Part shown: positions 9,001 to 17,800 of the stretch, in pieces
Numbering within the stretch: the stretch's first letter is position 1
How the letters are laid out: the number at the start of each line of letters is the position of its first letter
Assembly: GCA_022661535.1 (NCBI GenBank)
Contig: JAKULF010000009.1
Span: forward strand, 62,001-126,000
From: Eutypa lata
Taxonomy: Eukaryota; Ascomycota; Sordariomycetes; Xylariales; Diatrypaceae
Length of the DNA stretch: 64,000 nucleotides
Direction of reading: 5' to 3'
Notes under the pieces: generated by a model
Databases searched by the model: none
The model's input: the letters and a program-made list of their open reading frames with translations, nothing else
What the model was told of the DNA's origin: nothing
Made by a program: the position numbers and the translations under genes

Positions 9001-11855
9001 TCAAATTTGCGGCAATCACTGATGTTCTTAATGGGCAGCTACAAAGTGGCACAGCTAAGTCCCAACATCACGCACCTTCAGCCCTGAGTCTTGCCTATGT
9101 AATGTTCACGTCAGGCTCGACAGGTACACCGAAAGGCGTCATGGTACCCCATCGAGGTATAGTCCGGCTGGTCAAGCAAAGCAACATGGCCAAATACCTA
9201 CCTTCCACGGGCCCGAACATGGCGCACTTGACGAACACTGCATTCGACGTCTCATCTTGGGAGATCTACGGCGCTCTTCTCAATGGAGGAACCATCATTT
9301 GCATTGATCACATGATGCTGCTGGAGCAAAAGCACTTAAGTGATCTTTTTACCTCCAACGGAATTCAAAGCGCCATATTTACCCCTGCTCTTCTCAAGCA
9401 GACACTGCTTCAATCGCCCTCTGCCATAAGCATTTTAGACTCGCTCTTTGTTGCAGGCGAGCGAGCTGATGAACAGGACCTATACACAGCGCAAAAGCTT
9501 ATGCAACAAAACTCTTCAGGAGCCAAGGTCATCAACGCATACGGGCCCACGGAGAACTCTGTGATCAGTACTTTGTATTGTCTGACTCAAAATGAGGCTT
9601 TCCCTAACGGAGTGCCCATCGGAAGATCAATCAGCAACTCGGGGGCTTACGTGCTAGACTCTCAACAGCGTCTCGTACCTTTGGGTGTAGTTGGAGAGCT
9701 TGTTGTGACCGGCGATGGTCTAGCAAGAGGCTATACCGATCCTCAGCGCAATGTCGATCGGTTCGTCAAAATTACCATCAACGGAACAGAGATGGAGGCC
9801 TATCGTACCGGTGATTATGTTCGGGCAAGGCCGACCGACGGCTTGTTGGAATATTTTGGGCGGATTGATGGTCAGGTCAAAATCAGAGGATACCGCGTCG
9901 AGCTAGGCGAGATTGAGCACACTCTACGTGATCATGACTTGATAAATGAGGCAGCCGTGGTGCTGCAACAAAGGACTGGTGGCGAGATGCGCCTCGTTGG
10001 CTTCATCACAGTGTCTTCCAAGGTGACCAAGGGACTCGGTGAAACCTCGGGAATGAACGTTGTGCAAAATATTGAAGAAAAACTTTCCAGCAGGCTCCGA
10101 GCAAACCTACCCCCATATATGGTGCCGCAATCAATAACCGTTTTGGAGAGACTACCCATCAATGACAACGGCAAAGTCGACCGCCAGGCATTGATGAACA
10201 TGTCCACAGCCCCATCGAGAAAAGGGAAAGCAGCTTCACGATCACCAACTTCAGCAATAGGGAAGCAGTTGCAGGGGATCTGGGCGCGGGTGCTCCAAAG
10301 AGATGAAAAGACAATTGGGCTCGACGATAGTTTTTTTCAACTTGGAGGTAACTCAATAACTGCCATGAAGGTCGTCGCTGAGGCACGTAAGATCGGCATC
10401 CGACTGGCAGTAGCAGACATCTTTCTCCGTGACACGTTGGAAGATCTGGCCGCATGCAAACAAGACGCGGATGACAAGACAACTACGGAAGAGCTCATGA
10501 CTGGCGGTCTTATTGACGGTAAAGTCAAAGCCAAACTACTGGAGGAGGCTGAAACAGTCGAGGGTGGTTTACATGCCCGGAACATCGAAGATGTCCTGCC
10601 CCTCACCAACTTCCAGGAGAAATGTGTCATGGAAGGGATAAGCAGCGGCCAGTTCTGCAATTACTTCTACCTGGATCTCGGAGACCATCTAGGTATTGAG
10701 CGTTTTGAGAGAAGCTGCGAGGCGGCCATTGAGAAACTCCCTATCTTGCGTGCGTGCTTCTTAAAGCTCATGGGGTCGTTTTGGAGAGTCACCCTTCGTA
10801 CACTGGATCGACCTCTGCGCACCGTCAAGGTTGAAGAAGACCTGGAGACATCATTTAGGAGTCTCTGTCTGCAGGACACTGCGTCATGTTCGCACATCCA
10901 GCCGGCTCTTGCTCTTGTTCTCCTCCGTCATAAATCTCAGGGCCTCCGGCTCGTTATTCGCATGTCGCATGGCCAGTACGACGGCCTTTGTTTACCCTTG
11001 ATTGTCGAGGGACTTTTCGCCAAATACCAGAACAAGCCAATTGCAGAGGGCCCAACCTTCTCGAAATTCCTGTCATATTCATCAGCCAGACGCCAACAGT
11101 CATCCCAGTACTGGAAGAAATTCTTGGAAGGATCGGATCTCACAACCCTCAAGCATGTTCAGCCTAGCCTCCTTGCGCAGTGTCTTCAAGACCCTCGACC
11201 CAGAGGCATCCAAGTTTCAGCAGACACAAAACCGTTGCAACTGTCTGGAAAGACTACCCACGCAACCCTTGCCAGTGCGGCGTGGGCTTTGCTTCTCTCT
11301 TGTATAACAGGCAACGAGGACGTGGTCTACGGCCATTTGATAGCCGGTCGCAACTCTGCCATTGATGGTGTAGAGCGGACGATAGGCACATTTGTCAACA
11401 TTATCCCGGTCCGCGTCAAGCTGCTCACTGCCTTGACTTCAAAAGACTTACTCCGTTACGTTCAAGATCAATTCATCAGGCTCGGAGAGGCAGACTCTCT
11501 CGGGTTCAAGGATATCATGAGAAACTGCACTAACTGGAAGGACAGCGAAGACTTTGATTTCGTGATTCAACACCAAAACGTGGATGAGAATCCAGGCTTC
11601 CAAGTTGCCGGAGTCGAGACCGAGCTACAGTACTTCCTACACCCTAATCGGTTGCCGCCTTGGAAGGTGTTCATGGTATCCTATCCACAGAGCAACAAGC
11701 TTCATGTCAAGCTATCTACCGACAACCACATGATGAACCCTGAAACGGCCCAGATTCTGGTTGACAAGGTCGTGATAATTATGGAGAACCTGGCCGCAGA
11801 TGCAGACATCCCATTGGGCTCTTACATAAGTGAGATCCAGTCTGGCCTGCTTTAA
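1..11855 (+). CDS. Multimodular nonribosomal peptide synthetase with an N-methyltransferase (5' partial)
   Basis: Assembles a peptide on carrier domains. The frame is open to the window edge (codons start at base 3); the GTG at 21 is not the start, because it lies inside a condensation (C) domain whose front half is upstream. Residue numbers count from that GTG. Order: C1 second half 1-280; A1 (A3 motif TSGSTGNPKG ~439, TYGPSE ~574, GKLDRK ~795); T1 with LGGDS, Ser865; C2 with HHIIADG 1048-1054; A2 (TSGSTGHPKG ~1523, GYGPTE ~1666) carrying an N-methyltransferase between motifs A8 and A10 (LEIGTGSG ~1912); T2 Ser2362; C3 HHIISDG 2548-2554; A3 (TSGSTGTPKG ~3025, AYGPTE ~3173); T3 Ser3445; terminal C with SHGQYDG 3649-3655. 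All visible core motifs are intact and there is no frame break. There is no thioesterase, so release is probably by the terminal C domain, as in fungal NRPSs. The second visible residue should be N-methylated. The product is unknown, and further modules may lie upstream. Confidence 0.95.
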   Translation, partial: PLIVDIVNRAYHGDELEQGPQFQTFIHYIQSRDRAEMEIYWKQALEGSVSTPFPALPLSADEPSCDGVAEQQISSGTTHSEFTESTILRAAWALVAGRMTNLDDVVFGVTVSGRSTPVPGIDRMSGPAIATVPLRTRFSGTQTVLDYLKNVQQQATDMIPYEQMVLQHIAKLSPEALQATKFQTLLLVQPQENTTIRNEIGKWQFGDDQEQWFNTYALTLEVYLDQDDPGKKIVKAFFDSRAIESEMVQRLLGRLERVIHQLERARPGQVLDEIEVLTPMDLEEIWGWNHNLPPPIECCAHTMVEERARLHPSAPAICAWDGELTYDMLDQLSERLAVHLHVDLGIGPGTLVPLCFEKSMWTAVAMLAVLKAGGVFVALDTSLPESRLQSMVQQVDTILILSSMSNRTRSLQLCPRVTTVDSAYLSSLSDPVGNLLPTVPASSLAYVVFTSGSTGNPKGVMISHQNIVSAAHHQSRIYGTSPHTRMYDFTSYSFDPYISNILFTLHAGGCLCVPHEKDRKDNLAQSMESFRANMVELTPSVAQLLDPSSVPSLELLVFGGEALRDNDVKAWWGKVRCANTYGPSECTPTATFNVNTPRIQDATQIGKGVGVVTWVVDPNNHNVLQAPGFVGELLLEGPVVGQGYLHDEAKTAQAFIEDPAWLLQGSANRPGRHGRLYKTGDLVHYNQGGSLTFVGRKDSQVKIRGQRVELSEIEHWVHTCKVGGAKQVVAEVLVPERSDSSPIIAAFCQVDGSDDMSSESHFGALLLSISKDVGDKLASSLPSYMIPSVFFSISELPMTPTGKLDRKRLRLIGESFSSQEITEWKTAESGPKRQPTSELELQVQRIWAQVLSVDAETIGLDDSFFQLGGDSLAAMKVSAQARKAGIELAAADIFEHRQLSLVAGKCNFSAEVVSKGIPRTQRAGPVPQSFAQERLYFLEQLHPNLTWYHMLYSIRLQGHLQIDALATALLALERRHETLRTTFSSENGINLQSVKPFEQHDFEVIDVSPNKEDEFQERLKKRQMTPFELETEPGWRVCIFKLSPNRHVLSIVMHHIIADGWSIDILRTEIAAFYAAALHRKDPLSHVDPLPIQYRDYSVWQREDSQQVSQHQKQLDYWVTQLQTSRPAEILYDKPRPDTLSGEAGVEHIRIEGSLYSALTKFCNECHVTPFILLLAAFRATHFRLTDQRDATIGCPNANRDRWEQRDILGFFVNMQCFRIKIQDHSFVDLVNQVQQVATASMANQDVPFENVVAKLCKDRELSRNPLVQMIFVVHSQLNLNRFTLEGLEAETIPAPPASRFDLELHLYQEDEALSGGVVYSTDLYNAETISNLLSIFKHMLGECLSDPRMAIQSVPLLTKAGRTALDDRDLVKIHQTEYPRDSDVVSIFRRQALDSPGRVAVKDPELELTYAQLDQKSDLIAQWLSQRSFAEESLVGVFASRSCHTIIAILGILKARLAYLPFDIKIPPSRMQAILESVSSCKLVLCGVDTPAIDSLDNIELIPITEALAPHGRAHKAIVQHPSPSSLAYVMFTSGSTGHPKGVMIEHRSILRLTKENSLVSQVPEHGIIGHISNIAFDASTWEIYTALLNGNTLICISTDTLLDYTAVSRVFSQEAIEAIFITPALLKQYLSQCPNIVRRLRLLMVGGDRLDPEDIHTAQNYMKNGKIINGYGPTENTTFSTTYCVHDGENFTNGVPIGQAFDNSGAYVMDHLQRLVPIGIIGELVVTGDGLARGYTDPQRNADRFITVTVDGQTVRAYRTGDYVRHRLSDGKLEFYGRTDGQAKIRGQRIEVGEIEHCLRRHASVHDAVAVIQENPRHEAHLASFITIRVDEGSRGDKIEEITGDTVESKHVGVWEDRFNDETYAPMDKIQGESLGRDFVGWTSMYDGSGIDKGEMNEWLDETIDALLNGRAPGDVLEIGTGSGMILFNLGKELRSYVGLDPSQRAVGFVANASRSIPGLAGKVRMFKATATELRQLEGPISPNLVVINSVAQYFPSQEYLFNMVEDVLRLDSVETIFFGDMRSHALYQEFLASRALFMLGHDAHADDVKRMMAKMEEVELEFLVEPAFFTAMKDRLPELIEHVEILPKRMKATNELSCYRYAAVVHAKPRGKHTSQLIHEIPKDTWRDFMDMKLDQASLTELLQRQSSQEVIAVGNIPHSKTMFERYLVDSVSGDKKSRVDGAGWLQDVSQQAKACPALSAVDLLNVARKAGCRVEISWARQYSQRGGLDAIFHRHQPENGKRVMFQFPTDHTGRRLQAMSSKPLKQQMSETIQRELRDLLQAHLPSYMIPRLITILDEMPINENGKVDRKALSNKRQMDTSRGPVRQPTTGSERQIQAIWAVVLNVDPTAIGVDDSFFQLGGNSIAAMKVVAEAREVGLQIAVADIFRRPRLCQLAERASALRGADDTLVSIPRIEKAGPVEQSFSQQQLWFLEQLYPSLTWYLMPRALRIRGPLRLDSLKAALLAIESRHETLRTTFATTDGNVSIQEVNPMISQDLRIVDIQPGEEGSLEKVLETDHNTPFDLTKEPGWRVTVFRLSREEHILSIVMHHIISDGWSVDVLCRELSACYSFSVRGHDPPSQLNPLPIQYKDYSAWQRRRQQENKGKQLEYWVKQLETSRPAELLCDKVRPAALSGHASTERFKIEGRLYDRLQTLCAQYDATPYIILLTVFRLTHYYLTGQVDATIGTPFANRDQYEVKDLIGLFVNMQCFRIVIEDDDTFEGLIHQVQSVVMGGLENKDVPFVSIVSELQKPRDLSRHPLVQLLFAVHSQLDLGILELEGVDIETLEGETTSMCDMEFHIYQEQHGLRGEVVYSTDLFVRESISNMISVFQNLLEQGLEAPETPLTAMPHLTDEDYSKLEEMGLFEPHRIAYLRESSITDLFKSQVAECSSKVAVQDSTAELTYSQLDALSDKLAAWLSTHSLEPESLVGVFASRSCQTIVAFLGILKAGLAYVPFDVNTPKGRAESILSSIPGHTIVLMGENTRHPSIQLQNVKFAAITDVLNGQLQSGTAKSQHHAPSALSLAYVMFTSGSTGTPKGVMVPHRGIVRLVKQSNMAKYLPSTGPNMAHLTNTAFDVSSWEIYGALLNGGTIICIDHMMLLEQKHLSDLFTSNGIQSAIFTPALLKQTLLQSPSAISILDSLFVAGERADEQDLYTAQKLMQQNSSGAKVINAYGPTENSVISTLYCLTQNEAFPNGVPIGRSISNSGAYVLDSQQRLVPLGVVGELVVTGDGLARGYTDPQRNVDRFVKITINGTEMEAYRTGDYVRARPTDGLLEYFGRIDGQVKIRGYRVELGEIEHTLRDHDLINEAAVVLQQRTGGEMRLVGFITVSSKVTKGLGETSGMNVVQNIEEKLSSRLRANLPPYMVPQSITVLERLPINDNGKVDRQALMNMSTAPSRKGKAASRSPTSAIGKQLQGIWARVLQRDEKTIGLDDSFFQLGGNSITAMKVVAEARKIGIRLAVADIFLRDTLEDLAACKQDADDKTTTEELMTGGLIDGKVKAKLLEEAETVEGGLHARNIEDVLPLTNFQEKCVMEGISSGQFCNYFYLDLGDHLGIERFERSCEAAIEKLPILRACFLKLMGSFWRVTLRTLDRPLRTVKVEEDLETSFRSLCLQDTASCSHIQPALALVLLRHKSQGLRLVIRMSHGQYDGLCLPLIVEGLFAKYQNKPIAEGPTFSKFLSYSSARRQQSSQYWKKFLEGSDLTTLKHVQPSLLAQCLQDPRPRGIQVSADTKPLQLSGKTTHATLASAAWALLLSCITGNEDVVYGHLIAGRNSAIDGVERTIGTFVNIIPVRVKLLTALTSKDLLRYVQDQFIRLGEADSLGFKDIMRNCTNWKDSEDFDFVIQHQNVDENPGFQVAGVETELQYFLHPNRLPPWKVFMVSYPQSNKLHVKLSTDNHMMNPETAQILVDKVVIIMENLAADADIPLGSYISEIQSGLL

Positions 11856-12244
11856 GGCTTCCAGATTGAAAACGACAAGAAGTGGTTTATGATTTGATAT
11901 TTCTATTAGTAACAAGGCTATGGAATCATGTAATATGAGAATTAAGCAGAACACGGGCGGGATTTGACTGAACGAAATCGGAAGACAATAGTGCTTAGAC
12001 CTACAAAGATGTGTATGAAGCTGAACATAAGAGGTCAACATGTCGCTTGAGTAGGTAGAATACTTCAAGAATTTTTAGTAGAGCCATTCGGTAAACTCTC
12101 CTCGCAAGTCTTTTCACTTATTGTAACGGCACAGAATATAAGGACTATGCAGCTATACCACCAAAAGTGGAACGTCCACCAAGTCGGATGCGAGCCATTC
12201 TAGAATCGGTGTCCAGCTGCAAGCTATAAGGTGACTTCTAAGGG
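11856..12244. other. 3' flank of the NRPS gene
   Basis: Sequence between the NRPS TAA and the first palindromic repeat cluster. It presumably includes the NRPS 3' untranslated region; no clear polyadenylation signal stands out. The only recognisable content is the 52-bp copy of NRPS coding sequence listed separately. No gene seen. Confidence 0.6.
12175..12226 (+). pseudogene. 52-bp duplicated fragment of the NRPS A2 domain
   Basis: Matches 4403-4454 inside the second adenylation domain at 51 of 52 positions (the one difference is A at 4420 versus G at 12192), in the same orientation. Read in the NRPS frame it keeps the residues SRM, R in place of Q, then AILESVSSCKL, followed directly by TAA. 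The flanks do not match the NRPS. This is a remnant of a local duplication, ectopic repair or a lost second NRPS copy. It is too short to function. Confidence 0.85.
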
Positions 12245-12600
12245 AGTAGAATTTTCTGGGTGGTGGTTAAGTAAGGGGCCAGGCAATTGGGATTTCCTCA
12301 TACCAACTTGGCTAGAGATTTCTTGGGTCCAATTTGTATGGAGATATAAGGTTTTCTACGTGGGTACCTGGAGAACCTGATTGAACCCGCAAAGGTAACA
12401 CCAGTAATTCCCTGGGCCTGGTACATATGGGAAAATAAAGTTCCCTACCCCTCCCCCCAGAAACATCGAATACACCTGCAAATATAAGCCCTGGAAATTC
12501 CCAGCCCCAATTTATATAATGAAACCTGATTGTCTAGGCCTACACCCAGAAACCCTAGAATTACCTCCAAAATACGGGCCGGGAAAACTTTAGGTTGACC
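12245..12600. repeat. Palindromic 88-bp repeat cluster 1 (about 4 units)
   Basis: Degenerate tandem units start near 12303, 12389, 12478 and 12567 (85-90 bp apart). Each carries a hairpin of the type GGGCT.GGAA / TTCC.AGCCC and a second of the type GGTTTCC..GG / CC..GGAAACC. In the first two units the centre of the second hairpin is G-rich; in the last two it is C-rich, so the cluster has rough dyad symmetry. No coding potential. Confidence 0.7.
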
Positions 12601-14640
12601 TTGCACCCCTTCTTAACACTTGCTGGACCCCTTTGATGACGGCTACTACACGAACACCACATGGTCCTCTGTAAACCCCATATTAATTATATGGGGTTTT
12701 ATGGTATGTTAAAAACCATGGAGATGACGGGGTATTAGAGCAGATCACGGTGACCTACACTCAAAACCTTTCTCCTAATGAGAAGTATTTCTAACGCAAG
12801 ACCTATTTCCCATTACATGACTGTGCATGAGCTGTGCCGTTGACACCAACGTGAAGGCCCCTCTATCCAGGGGTTCCAGTGTTTCCGCTTAGATAGCTTT
12901 AATTTTCAACTTGCGCTTGAGTCTTGTTAAGAGGGATTGTCACCATCCGTTTGGACCAGCTTGCAGGCTTCAGAAAGTTCCTCCGGGTTTAGTTCATATG
13001 CCAGAGCTGTTAGTTTTGTTCACTTGCATGCTTTTGCTCCAGCGCATGGACATGATGGTCTAGTGGTTAGTGGGCAAGATAGGGCCGTGACAACGTTAGT
13101 TGTAGTTTTGGTCCCCTTTCGGTGACCAATGATTGACTACCAACACAATATTTGGTTTCGCATGGGTTAATACATTCTTCTATGATACCTGGTAAAGCTC
13201 TGATCCCTTGCCTATGACTACAATTACCAAAACACAATACCGTCATCCATGCTGCATCATAGACGCACCCATGTCTGCTGTGGACAGCGAATAGATGATA
13301 TCATGTCCATCGGTCTTGATGCTACAAAGTGGAGAATTCACCACGAAGTCTCCCCCAATGGACTGTGAGCTCTTGATCATAGGCCTCTCAAGGGAGGACT
13401 TGAGTTGCTACAAGAACGTAATGCTAAATCCAACTTTGATCCCACTCTATCATGTTTTGCGTTCGAATCAGAGTGACAATGCAATAACCCATTGTGTTGA
13501 TGGTCTGCAACCTGACCCTCTAGGATCCCTAGGAAGGTCACGGCCCTTTCGAGGGTTATGGTCTAAAACAGAGGGCGCCTAGTGCTTGACATGGAAAGCA
13601 TCCATATCTCACCTGTTGCTAGCTAAGCGCTATTGTACTGTGAGACTTTGCTACACCATTCGGACCCCCTATGATTACTATGATTTCATTACTATGGTCT
13701 CTTTGGTGGCTTCTCTCTGAAGATTCCTATTGGATATGCGTTCCCACCTCGCCACTTCCTCTTCGTTTTCTTTAAGCATAGACGGCTCACCGATTAATGG
13801 GGGCCTCCAAGGAATTCCCGATGAAATATCTCCTATAGGTTGACCGCGGCATTCGTGGACCGCAATCTCTTGTGTAATAGATGGTCGAGGATGACCTTGT
13901 TGGGACTCCTACAGGTAGGTTGGAAGTCTTTCGAAACTTTCCATGCAAGTGCCATTGCATCAGGAAGGACCATCTTTAGTTACTGCTAGAGGTCGTCAAA
14001 TACAGAATGTGTGAAAATTGTAGTGAGTAGTGCAGTTGCGAAGAGATATCCTCTGAGATGGTCTCAATACTTAGAACCACAAGAGGCCGTATACGACAGG
14101 TTGTCTAGCTGAACAGTATTTGGTATCACTGGCCCTACTCGCCATCCCCATGTCAGTGCATATGCCATGGTGTGGGATATCATATGGTGAAGATGTAATG
14201 ATCTGACAGGTATGATAGACTCATAAGATAATAAGAGATAAATTCTGTCTATACTGATTATTATACCAATGGCCGCGATCGAATAGATGCACTGTGTGCT
14301 ACACCATCTCACAATATCTCGTCAAACCCCGTACCTATAGCCTCACCCCTGGCACAATGCCCCCTAGCAGTATTACTTTTCACCGTGCCATCTTCAACCT
14401 AGGCAGATGCGGCAGCTCTGGATTTCGGCAGAACAAGGTCATGCCCTGAAAATCCATCGTTTGAGGTGCATGAACAACGTTATACAGTGACCCTGTGCAT
14501 TGAAGTGCACCCGTGTGCATCCGGTCTTTAATAACTAGACCATGCAACAGTATATTTTAATGTTGCAGAAGGCCGTTGTCATAGGAAGATGACAATGCAA
14601 TTAATGCGCACCACCTCGAAACCGGCTTACGACACACAAA
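12601..14640. other. Intergenic sequence, no gene seen
   Basis: About 2 kb of moderate-GC sequence. The short open frames (for example 13295-13582) show no domain or codon character. There is no convincing tRNA, repeat or promoter. The sequence looks like old decayed non-coding DNA. Confidence 0.5.
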
Positions 14641-14751
14641 TAAGGGGCTGTAGATTTCCTAGGTCTGGTTCGTATGGGTAGACCGGATTGTTTAGGTGGG
14701 AGCCCTGGAAACCTTATTTTCCTATATAATATGGGCCTGGGAAGTTCCCGG
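14641..14751. repeat. Palindromic 88-bp repeat cluster 2, left part
   Basis: About 1.3 units, interrupted by the 12.65-kb element at 14752. The unit starting at 14721 (CCTATATAAT) is cut in the right arm of its first hairpin, GGGCCTGGGAAGTTCCCGG. The array resumes at 27407, and the joined sequence restores an 89-bp spacing to the next unit at 27465. Confidence 0.8.
14747..14751. repeat. Target-site duplication CCCGG, left of element 1
   Basis: Exact 5-bp direct repeat with 27402-27406, immediately outside the two 138-bp terminal repeats of element 1. Its position inside a repeat hairpin that is restored on joining supports this reading. Confidence 0.85.
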
Positions 14752-14889
14752 AGAAAAGTGAGAAAACGTATAATGTGGATGGTTATTATATTATGTTCTT
14801 AACAAGCTAACCATGCCACGGTTAAAAGCTAATTATAAATAGGTATATCTTTACGTAACTTAATAAGGTAAATCTCACTCCCCCGAATA
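14752..14889. repeat. Left terminal repeat (LTR) of element 1
   Basis: 138 bp, aligning without gaps to 27264-27401 with 19 differences, all transitions. Within the first ~45 bp the right copy carries the A at all 7 differences. In the last ~70 bp this copy carries the T or A at all 12. The stretch around CTTAACAAGCTAACCATGCC is identical. The end reads GAATA where the right copy has GAACA, so the original terminus was CA. TG first occurs at 14759, after seven purines (AGAAAAG). A TATAAATA box lies inside. Confidence 0.85.
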
Positions 14890-17800
14890 ACTTCAAAGTA
14901 AAAAATAGCGACCTCGTTATTAAAAAATAAAAATCCTTAACTAATTATATATAAAAACCCGTTTTATCAAGTTTAATAAATTGCTATTATATATAACGTA
15001 AAAGTTCGTTTTTATAACTTTTTAAAATCCTTATTGCATTTTTAAAACCGATTTATTAAATAAATTTAAAAACTTTTATAACCTTTTTCATTTATTACAT
15101 TAAAGATTTATTACTTAATTAAGCTTTTAAGATTATTAATTTTATAAAATCTAGCGTTTTTTAAAAAGCTTTAAAAAATATTTATAAAAATAAAATTTAA
15201 AAACGAAAAGTTTAATTTAAAAATAAAATTATAAAGATAATTTTTAACCTTAATAATTTTAAAAATCAAAGATAAAGCTTTATGTTTTATTATTTATTAA
15301 TTATAATTCATTTTTAATATTTCTTTAAAATCGTTAAGCATAATTATATAATTTAAAACCTTAAATAAATTTTTACGAATTAAGATTTTTTAAAAAATAT
15401 TATTTTTAAAAATTAATAAATTAAGCTTTTTAAAAGTCTTTTAAATCGTAAAAAATAAAATCATTAAAAAAAAAATATAATCGATAATCCTTCGAATAAA
15501 AATTATAAAAATTTAATAAGCTTCGCGTCGTAATTTTAAAAATTTATTCGTTAATTTTTTAAGGATTTTTTTTTAATTTTTAAATAACGTAAAAGCGTAA
15601 TTTAATTCTTTTTTTTAAAAAACTAAATAAAATGCTTTTTCGATCTTAATAATAAAACTTAATTAAAAAAAATTATTTTTATTATATAATTTATAAATTT
15701 CTTTTAAATATAATTATACGAATTTATTTAAAATAATATATATAAACATAAAGTTTCGTATATAAATAATAAGTTTATTAAAAAAAGTTTAAGCGTTTAT
15801 TTAACTAAAAATTAAATAAATTTAAGAATTTAAATTAATTTTAAAAAAACAAATTATTTTTTTAAAAACTTAAATAAATATAATATTTTAAAATAAAAAA
15901 ACTTTCGAAAATAAAACCTTTTTATCTTTAATCGTATAATAATGTTCTTTAATAACGCTAATTTTACTTAAAATAATCTTTTATTATTTAATATTTTTAA
16001 AATTAAAAACTAATTTAAATTTTAAAAAAATAATTTAATTTTTATAAATAATAAAATATCTTTTCTTAATAACGTTAATCGATTTTAAAGTTTTTCTTTA
16101 TTAATTAACATTTTCCGAATTAAAAGTTAACGTAAATTTTAAAAATATCTTTTTATTTTTTATTATAAAATTTTTTTCTTTAATATTATTAATTTTAATT
16201 AAAATAACCTTTTATTATTTAATATCTTTTATATTAAATCTTTTTATTTTTCTTAAAAAAGTAAGTTTTTTTTTTATTTATTTAAACTTTTAATTTTTAA
16301 TAATATTAATTTAATTTAAAAACTTATTAATAAAATACCGTAAAATTAAATTAAAACCTTTAACGTACTTTATAAAATTATAATTTTAAATAAAAATAAC
16401 GATTAAAGTTTTTTCGTTAAATTTATAAAAAACTTTTCGATTAATAATATAATTATATATATTATAAAGTAATTTAATAAAAAAGTTATTTAAATTTAAA
16501 TATAAAGTAACGATTTACGTAAAAAAAAGAAATAAATTAAAGACTTAAAATACGCTTTTAAACATTTTAAAAAGTTAATTAAACGATTATTTATTAACTT
16601 AATTTTTTTTAATTAAAAAAAGTAATAAAGCGTTTATAAAACCTTTAAATGTTTTTTTAAAAGTATAAAAAAAACATTTAAAATTACGCTTTATTTTAAT
16701 AAATTTAACTTTAATATTAAGCTTTACTTTTTTATCTTTATTATTAATTAACTTTTTATTATTAATTAATCGTTTTTTTTTATTTTTAATTTTTATTTAT
16801 TTATTTTTAAACTCGTTTATTAAAAGCTTTTAATATATTTTAAAATATAAAGAAACGTTATAATAATTAACATATCGTTTTTTAATTTATTAAATATAAA
16901 TAAATTTAATTATATTATTAAACTTCGTTTTAACTTTATTTAAAAGTATATTATAATTTAAATAATAATTAATAATAAAAAAGTTATTATTTTAAATAAA
17001 ATATAAAATAATTATATTTTTAAAAAATTTTTAAATTAATTTAAGAACTTTTTTCGCTTAAAAAAGTTTATAATTATATTACGATTAATAATAATTAAAA
17101 ATAAAAACCCGTTTTTAAACGAAGGTTTTTAAATTTTACGTATAAATTAAAAGCTCGAAATTTTAAACGTTATTAATAAACTTTATAATTTTATATATAA
17201 AAACATTATAAGTTTTTTCGTAAAAGCTTTTAAACGAACAAGTTATAAAAAATTTTAAAAGTAAAAATTTTTAAATATTAAAATTAATTAAATTATACGA
17301 AAAGTATAAATAAACGAATATAACGTCGATTTTTTTTAAAATTTCTTAAAAATTATTTTCGTTAATAAAGCTTTTAAATATAAATTTATTATAAATATAA
17401 TTTATAAGCATTTAATTAAAAGCAAATCGTATTAAGTACGAATAAAAAGTTAATTTATAATATTTCGTTTTATTTAAAAGATATTCGAAATAATTAATAA
17501 AATTTCTTACATTAAAACCATTCACTAATAACTCGTTAATATTTTTTAAATTTTTTTTAATTTTAACTTTTATTTATTTAAACCATTTTTACGTTAAAGC
17601 AGTTATTATTAAGTAATTACTTTATTAATAATTTTTAAACGTAATTTTTTAAAATTTCTTAAAAATTAAACGTAAAAGCTTAAAAAACAACGCAACGTAA
17701 AAAGCCGTTTTAAAAAAAACTAATAAAGTAAAAAAAAGAAATTTTTTCGAAGTGCTTTATAAAGCTTAATTTATTGCATTTAACTTCGAACCGTTATTTA

